A stretch of DNA of 64,000 bases. It comes from Trichopria drosophilae. Taxonomy: Eukaryota > Arthropoda > Insecta > Hymenoptera > Diapriidae. A model generated the notes under the pieces. It saw only the letters and a list, made by a program, of their open reading frames with translations. It ran no database searches and was not told the origin of the DNA. Within the stretch, counting starts at the first letter, position 1. Every line of letters starts with the position of its first letter. The stretch spans positions 33,839,501-33,903,500 of the forward strand of contig CM059586.1 of assembly GCA_030407085.1 (NCBI GenBank), written 5' to 3'. Shown piece after piece: positions 39,501-48,500 of this stretch. The position numbers and the translations under genes are program-made.

Positions 39501-42500
39501 GAAATAAAAACCTACACACTAGTTTCATTCATTATTAATTCCGTAACTGCATTTAAAAAATTACAAATGAAACAAAAAAAGCTTTTTTTACTATTTTTTA
39601 AAGATGGATGACAAAATATAACCGACCGTCGATTAGTACAATATTTGTAATCTGCACCTCACAATACGCGAGAAACATGTGTAAATCATTGTTGTTGGAG
39701 TGACGCTGTTGGTCCACTTTTTTTAATTGATTTTTTAAATTTCATAAGAATTAAATGAACCCTTATTAATTAAGACACGGTTGTTTTGTTTAATCCGGTT
39801 GCCTCTGCCGGTCAACATCCCTATTTTTTTTAATCGAGTCCATAATTATGACATAAATTGACAATTGACATATATTTAGAAATGTTATTTCTCCAAATTA
39901 ACTATTAACATACATACTTCGAAATTGAATTTTATACATTCGTATACATAAAATAAAAAAGAATCAATAAAATTAAATGAAAACGATGTACCACATAACT
40001 AAAACATAATTTTAATCATTCAGCTATTGGATACTCATTAAAAATGGTAAACATTACTTATTTCATGGGAGTTTTAAAAATGTCAAATGTCATTTTCAAT
40101 TTTTAGTCTCATAAAAATATCAGTTTTTTGGTTCAGTCACTGTTTATGAAAACCTCATAACATACATGATTTTTTTATAGATTTTTTAATTAAAAAAACT
40201 CCGTAAGATCCTCAACTTGTGATTTTTATGCGAGAATATTTATCCTTATACATATATTAGTAATAAAATTCTATTGTACGATAAATTACATTCATTTTCA
40301 GCAATAATGAATATGACGTTTACAAATTATTATTTACATGTTATAAATATTTCAAAATAAACGAGACAAAACTTATTAGTAATTTTTGCAAAAATTTCGT
40401 TGGGACCATTTATTATTTACGTAATATTTGTTAAAATAGTCCATCATCAAAAATAGATATTTAGCTAATTCATTTGAAAATTAGAGTTAACTGCCCAACC
40501 GTATAGTTGAACTTATTAGATAGATTTTTTCAGTATAGCGCAATTAAACTAACATGGTAGTAAAACGTAAATAATCAATTACTTATGTACAAAGATTTCA
40601 TTACTTTTGACATCTCAGAACCCTCATATTCTTTGCAGCGTCAATTATACAGGCACAAAAAAGAACGTTCAGGACAATACACCAGCGTATTTATAAGTCG
40701 GAATTGTCAGATTTTCTCAGACATTAGGAATAAATTTTTTAAAAACTGCCTAGAATCTCTTACTAACGGCAAACTAAATGTTTTTAGCAAGATACTTGGA
40801 TAGTATATTTTTCATATAATTTTCCCCATTAAATTTTAATCCCGAGTTCAAATTCTCAGAACGGCTCAATTTTTTTTTAAAAATTCAATAAAAATGTTCA
40901 AAAATACGAATCAAGGTCTAATATTTCATTGGGATTATTCCTGAATTCGAACCTGATGTTCAACTGATCAAAATGTCTCAAATTTTTGTTATAAAAACTT
41001 TAAAAGGCTTTTAAAAACTTTAAAAAGAAGAAAAAATAAATGTCTTTGACGGAGACATTAACATATGTATTTTTTCTCATTGAATCCGAAATCGGAAATC
41101 AGAATTTACATAGTGGCTACAATTTTATTTAAAAAACTGCTAAAAAACGAAAAACAAACAAACAAAAAAGCAATAAAAATTTTAGTTGACGCTAAAAGAA
41201 AGTAGAAAAATCCAAATAAATGAGGTCAAGTTTTTCAGATCGTGACTTGCTTAGCTTTCGGTAACCCCAAAAATACACGATTAACGAGATTCGGATGAAT
41301 CAATTTCTTATTTCGATTGGGTGGCAACTTTATAGCAAACACTTAATTTGTCGGCGTCTTTATTTAACAAACTTACAAATATTCATATTAAACAACATTT
41401 TTTGGGACAAAGTCTAAAATATGAAGGTTAATATGTGACCACTTTGTCAATTTGAATTTCGAACTCAAATTCAATGCAAAAAAAAGTATAGATACGCAAT
41501 AGTAGTGTCTGTTTTAGTTTTCCTCAAAACTGGACCAAAATTGTCACTTCTGAGCTCGGATTCGGATACTGCGGTAATAAAAAATACATGTCAATGTAGC
41601 ATAGTGTATAGCGTCAGATAACAATTCGACACGTTTTCTTGAAAAGTTTTTGATTAATTTGGGCTGTATCGATAAATTCGACTTCGGATTTGAATTAAGC
41701 GGGTCATAAATTGGAAATACACTATTGTATTATCTTGTAATGTAAAATTGTATTATAAAAAGCTTGTTTGCCTTTAATAAGCGATTTACTCATTTTTTGT
41801 TTAGTTTTTATTCACAATATATGTCTATTTGACAGTTCTAAATGCACCTCGAGTGTCTCGGACAAAACAATTTTTGTCGCGTGTGTGTGATATTATTTTT
41901 GCTATTATAACATTACACGAGGGCGACGCATCGACGGCGAGAGCATCGACGGCGAGGGTTGTCAAAATTTAATTTAAAACAATGTTTTGTGACGTAATTT
42001 AAAAACGATAATGTATGCAATCACAAATGAAATCTCAAAATCAAGGGAAGGTTAAGACGCTGAGAAATATGCTAGGTTATGTAATTATTGTGACGGCCGC
42101 AGTGGTATTACCCACACGGACAGGAAATCCTGTTGGATCGTTGATATTTTCTAAGCATATTTTATACCAATAAAAATTCAGATCTTTGAATAAATCTGAC
42201 ATTATTTTGTAGTCTTTATGAATAACGATCTGTTGTGCACCCCCTGATGCCGCCCCTAGTAATTTTTTTGCTTTTCAACGTTTAGTCAACATTTTTGTAT
42301 AAACATTAGGTTATTATTAAATCACTGGAGTACATACAGATTATTATATTTATTTTGGGGATACGCTATCAGATTGCAATAGCTCTTATTCAACGTTACT
42401 ATAAAGATTTTTTAGAAATATAAACATCTTAAATATTATTTGTATAAAAGATTATTTCTAGCAAAAATAGTTAAACAAATTGACCGACGTTTATCTAAAT

Positions 42501-45500
42501 ATTTTCGCATATTTAAGAATTCACTATTAATGACAATCTATGAAAGGCATTTTTGCAGCTCACGTAGTATTTCTGTCTAACTTATTTACTGATTTAACTA
42601 GAAATTATCAAAATTCGAAAATAGGAATGACAACAGTCCCTTTGCTACGATGTAATGTATAAAACTATGATTTTTTACTACCAAACGTTAATTTTTGTTT
42701 TTTTATACTTTTGAGTGTTTGAGTAACTACTGTTCTTGCTACATAAACTATCCCAAGAGAGTTTTTAATTTGACAGTTAACATTTTGCAGTCTGTTTTAC
42801 AAAATCCAGAATTGTGTGGATCGAAATTCTTTTGTTTACCTAACTAGTGGATTAAATAAAAAATATTGACGTATTTTATCTATTAATTCTGCTAATCAGC
42901 GATATATATCAACTGTTACTTCACATATTTTTTGTTTATAATACTTCACACTGAGTTTGTGATTGCTAAGGATAGCTACTTAGAAAATATTCTTGAATAA
43001 AATTGAAAGACTTTTGTTTATTTAAATCTCACAAATATTTAAAAAAAAATCAATGCAATCATTAATAATCAATAGTAAGATGTTTGGTAAGATTAAATTA
43101 AATTAGTTTAGTAAGATAAATTTTTAAATCAAGATTAATATTAATTTTTGTAGTTTGTTAGTTAAATCGATGTTAATTCAATTTTTTACTTTCTTTCTAA
43201 TGGTATTTTTCTATTTACAATTCAAAGTACACTTTTCGGCACATCATTTTAGGTCAGGGAATGCACTTCCTATAACTTCTTACGCCAATACGCTTGGACC
43301 GTATTGACCGGATATTCGCCGAGTGCCTAATACTGTTATAAACTCTGACTAGGTATTTTTAGTTCATTCAACGAAAAATGAGGTGGCTAGGAACACTATA
43401 TCTACAAAATACTTGCGGTTGGGTTAGTCATTATTACAATTAATTTTGACACGTTTTGACAAATGGTCGTTTAAACCGACTAAAAATGATTCCTATGCAA
43501 GTGTACGGCAATGAATTTTTAATATTAATGCATACAAACTAAATATTATTTATTTAATAATATTATAAATACTTCGATACTTTGGGTCATAAGAAATATA
43601 TCTTCATCATACTTAGTTATATTTAATTACATTGGAACAAATCATGTATGCGCCATTATAATATATGTATATGCTATTACGTAATGTGAATTTTTTAATT
43701 TTTTTACTCAAGTAATGTCAAAACAATGGCATAACATCACTTAACATTATATATTTGAAATTTGTTTTGAATTGAATTTATCAACCGTTTTCCTTTAAAA
43801 ATATGTAAAATTACTGCACGTTTACAAACAATCACCATAAAAATTGTAAGAAAAATAAAAATTAAACCGAAACAGTGGAACAGAAATAATTAAAATCAAT
43901 AAAATCAGTAAAATAAAACATCAAATTTCATGTTGCAGGCCCTACGACTGGATTTTTTTTAAATTACGTATATCATAGTTTACAGTTTTATTGATTTGAA
44001 TTGTTTCTATCCAGGGCTACAAATTTTAGACAGTAATGTTCAAACCTTAAAAATAAATAGTTATATAAAAACAAAAACCTTTTTGTTACGAATTATAGTA
44101 AATATAAATGATGAAGAATGCTTTTCTAGATTTAAAAACGTTCATTATTAAATTTTACAATTTGTAAGATTTATTAACGTGTTTACATATTTCTACATAT
44201 TTTTACATTCTTATATCTTGTAATATATTGTTAACCTAAGTGTTGCACGATAACTTCACCTTTTTAAACACTAATTATGTGGACAGAGTTGCATATCCTA
44301 AGTTTCATGATAATTTCCAATCAAAATCACTAGACTTTTTTTAGATGTTCACTATGAATGTTACAAGTATTTTAGCAATGCCGTTAATCATTCGGAATAG
44401 TTACATTTGCCAGACAACTGTTCTTTGTAAGTGAGTATATATGTAGTAAGATTTTATTGATTGCAATTATTTTATTAACAAAAATTAATATAAACCTAGA
44501 AGTAATGACAGTGTGTTCTCTCTAAATTCCTTGGAGTGAAAATTGAGCCTCTCTTCTATTAACAGTGAAAATTTCACTCTATAAAGGGTGACGCTTCAAT
44601 CCATCAAGAGTTAAAGAAAATAAATTAACTGCTAGAAGAGTGGAATATCACTCTTAATAGAGTGAAAATTTCACTCTCTGTGGCAAAGTGGCTCAATTTT
44701 CACTCCAAGGAGATTTTTCGCAATTGGAATATAATTCGAATATACTAAAATATACTACTTACGGATTAATGTTTGGATATATAATTTGGTTGACTTCGAT
44801 ACATATATCTAATGAAAACAATAATAATAAAAAATTACGTCAAGTAGATCACAAAATATTATACTTTTCGATTTTTGACAAACCATAAATATCGACTTTA
44901 CGTTTAAATGCCAGAATCCCAAATTGATATAATCGTTATTCCCAACTCGCAATAATTACATTTTAAATATATGCCAACACTAAATATAGAGTACCGCATC
45001 ATTAATCATCCTTATAACTTCGCTATCCTCAACCTATGTTATAACTAAACTATAATGATGTGAAATAATTATTTTCTGCTGGAAGATTATTAAAAGTTTA
45101 ATCACCATATTGATTATCACTTTTGTTTGTTCCTTTTAAATATAATTAAATGTGTCGTATTATAATGGAGTTAAAATTACATAAGCACTTAATATGAATA
45201 TAATATCATTTTTACGTGAACGCATCCGAGAATCACAAAATTGTATTAAAAGTACGGAAATGAAAAATATGACTTGAGAATTGTATATGACACTGAAGGT
45301 ATCCTGATTGATGAAGAATTCAACACAAAGTCAGGATAATGTTTTAATACAGAAACGAATGTCAAATACCGGACTATTGTTTACTATTTTTACTACCAGT
45401 ATCATTGATAAAATGTTTATTTTCGTTTGCATGTAAACCTTATATCTGTGGTGGTATGGAAAAGGGATTTTTCGTTATATAACTCAAATCGTGTATTTAA

Positions 45501-48500
45501 AAACGATTTTTTCGCTAATTGATAGTGCATTAGTAGTAAATAATACCCCATATTATTATAATGTATTTTCATTCTGTCATAAAATACTCCAACTTTGAAA
45601 AAACTCAATCTGGAAAAATGGCATATCTCTGTATGACTTATAACGTTTTCCAAAACGATGGTATACAAAAATCTACTTTTAGTCGTTTAGAATCCCGGGA
45701 ACATCTTGCAGCTATTAAGTATATGTTCTGAAATATTTATTTAATAAATAATGCTACATACAATATAAATAATATTACGAAAATTAAATCGATAAGAGAA
45801 TTCGATAAATCTACAACCCTTGTTTTATTTATTTAAATAAGATATATAAATACAACCTCAAATAGAATTTATGTAATTAATTAATAGACAGTATTTTTGC
45901 TGAATTTGTGCAAATCGCGATTTAAATTATGCGTTTTTTTAAACGATCCTTCATTTTTTATGGCAAAAGAATCATGTATTCCTACATCTAAAACTATACT
46001 TACCTCAGTTTTACAAAATAATGGCGTCATGTCATTTTTCCACACTAACACAGATATTACGTTTACATCGCAGGCGATTTAAATGTGTTTGAGGTCAAAT
46101 AGCGTACGAAAGTGAAGCATTCGTTTTATTATGACATCGAAAAACCTAACATAATACCAAATAAAAACTATAGGGCACAAGACATTCAATTGATGTAATG
46201 ATTAAAATAATCTGACCATGCAGGTTTTATGCGCATTCATCTTCAGGTATAAGAATGATTCGAAGGTGTGACGTACAACTAAATCTTGCATATTAGACAA
46301 TGATATTGCATAATATATAGCTTACATGTGCCCATATTCTGATGAAAACGTATAGAAACGTCCTCCAAAAATTGTTCGAATCATGTAAATAGTGCTGTGT
46401 AGTGGGCGTAAAATTCGATTTTACGTCTCCCTCGCATAAATTGCTGACGGAGATGTTCCCGTACCTCTATAACGACACCATTCTCTCGAAGTTTATGTTC
46501 CGACCAAAGACGTTTTGTGCATACAAATTATAAAGAATCTTTTCCAAAATTATCAACGTGGATAACAAAACTGTATTACAAATTTTATCATATTCATTAG
46601 CACTTCGGTGAAAGCCTTCCACTATACAATTTGTAATCATTCTTTTTTTATCATTTTTACCAGCAGCAATGGTAACTTTTGTAGTGGCTTTTACCAAAAA
46701 TAAATGAAAATATCATATAAAGAATTCTGATTGACAAGAATAATGTGCTATCACGCAACGTGAAATACAATTATTTCACTGTTAACAATTTATTTAGTAA
46801 TTTTCTGAAACAAAATTTAATGACTTTTGGTACAGTAATAGAAACATGTAAGCATTGCAGCTAGACTATGGAATCCCCTATGATAGAATCAAAATCCAAC
46901 TGCTACAACAGGAATCACGGGCGCCTCTTGTAGATATGCTAATGTCGCATTTGCGCCTGGCGACGAAAAACCAAACTAACCTTCGGTCGCTGATTTATAT
47001 TCATATTTCTGTTACAGGTTTGGTAATTTTCCCATACTTTTGCATAATTTGTCTGTCTGTTACAGGTTTTTGTAAAATTTTGTTACATCGGTAACATAAA
47101 ATTATCAGAAAAAAGAACATTTTTAGCAGTCTTCCATAAGGCATTGCACCTACTGAGAAAAGTGTCTTTTACGAGTTTCGATACCTTGCCTTTTAATACA
47201 GTATATTAGAGCCCTTAAATAATCCTCCGTCTTTTAGCATTTGTTTTTGACGGGTTATAGGAAACTGTATTAAACTTTCCTATTTTAAAAGAATGTTTCT
47301 TTACAATTAGTAAGAAGGCATTTTTTATATTTCCGTAAACAAAAGTGCTTTTAGGTAAAGAGAAAAGGCTAAAATAAACTGACGTATAGGTTAGAAAAAT
47401 CTAAAATCTTCGTCTTATAACAGGTAATAGAAATATGGCTATCCCTATGCGTAAAATACGATCTTTTACGAGATATAAGAATTCTAATACTAGGTAAACC
47501 ACACTTCTCTCTGTGCCGGATGCTTCAAGGAACACCCATCGGAACCAAAAAAATAAATATATACGTATGTATATAACGTTTGCAAAAGAGACATCTTTTT
47601 ATACATAACCTAACAGGACCCCCAATCTCACCCACCGAGAGTATTATGATCTGACTTTGGCGCGGTTGTCATCAAATTCGCAAGCTTACAAGCGCCCATA
47701 TTGGTCTATGACCCGATCACCTTTCTCCAAGTTTTTATCATTTCGAAAATCAGCCACTGACAAATGTCAGTTCATAATAAAATTCCCATTTTTATTGCAA
47801 TTTTCGTTTATTCCGAAAAAGTTACTTGACATTTACCTATCATTATGACAATATTTGTTTCCAGATCGCGCTGTATTCAATGCTTCTTTTGTTTTCTTCT
47901 CACTATTCGTTTCAAACATTTAAAATGTTGGTATTCCGCATTCTTTGATTGTAATTGGGCGTTTATACATAAAGAAATAAATATATAAACTGTTATAAAA
48001 ATATGGTACCTAGTAGGTCAGCAACTGACCATTTTTATTTTATTTTTAATCTTAAAAATAAAAAAATTCTTCGTTCATTAAATTCCAAGGTGAAAATATT
48101 ATTTGATGAGTACTTTATAACATTTGTTAAACATTTTAAAGAAATTTTGTAATGTCGGAGATAACATCCCCATCTATCAACACGAATTATCGCAATAATA
48201 AGTACGTAACTTTTTCTGAAGAAGCGAAATCGGCGATAAAAAATGGGGGTTTCCGTATAAAATTTTTAAGTTACCACTTCTTAAGCGGATGAAAATATTG
48301 GTTGTGTTAGGTGTCAAAACAGAGATTTGAAAATATTGGATACGTAATTTTTTTTTAGTCAATTTGTATTTCTCGTACAATTATATACGAATTATTGTTA
48401 CCCTAATCCGTTTGAAAAACAATATTTTTCGTTGTCGAATTTCGATGAATGTGGATAAAGAGATTTTATATTTATGAAAGAGCTTAATTTAGGTCATCTC

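Noticed and set aside
45417..46082. Two ORFs with similar ends (FHTTTDIRFTC and FHTNTDITFTS)
   Set aside because: Similarity covers only about 40 bp in inverted orientation and both frames are otherwise unlike; probably a short shared repeat.
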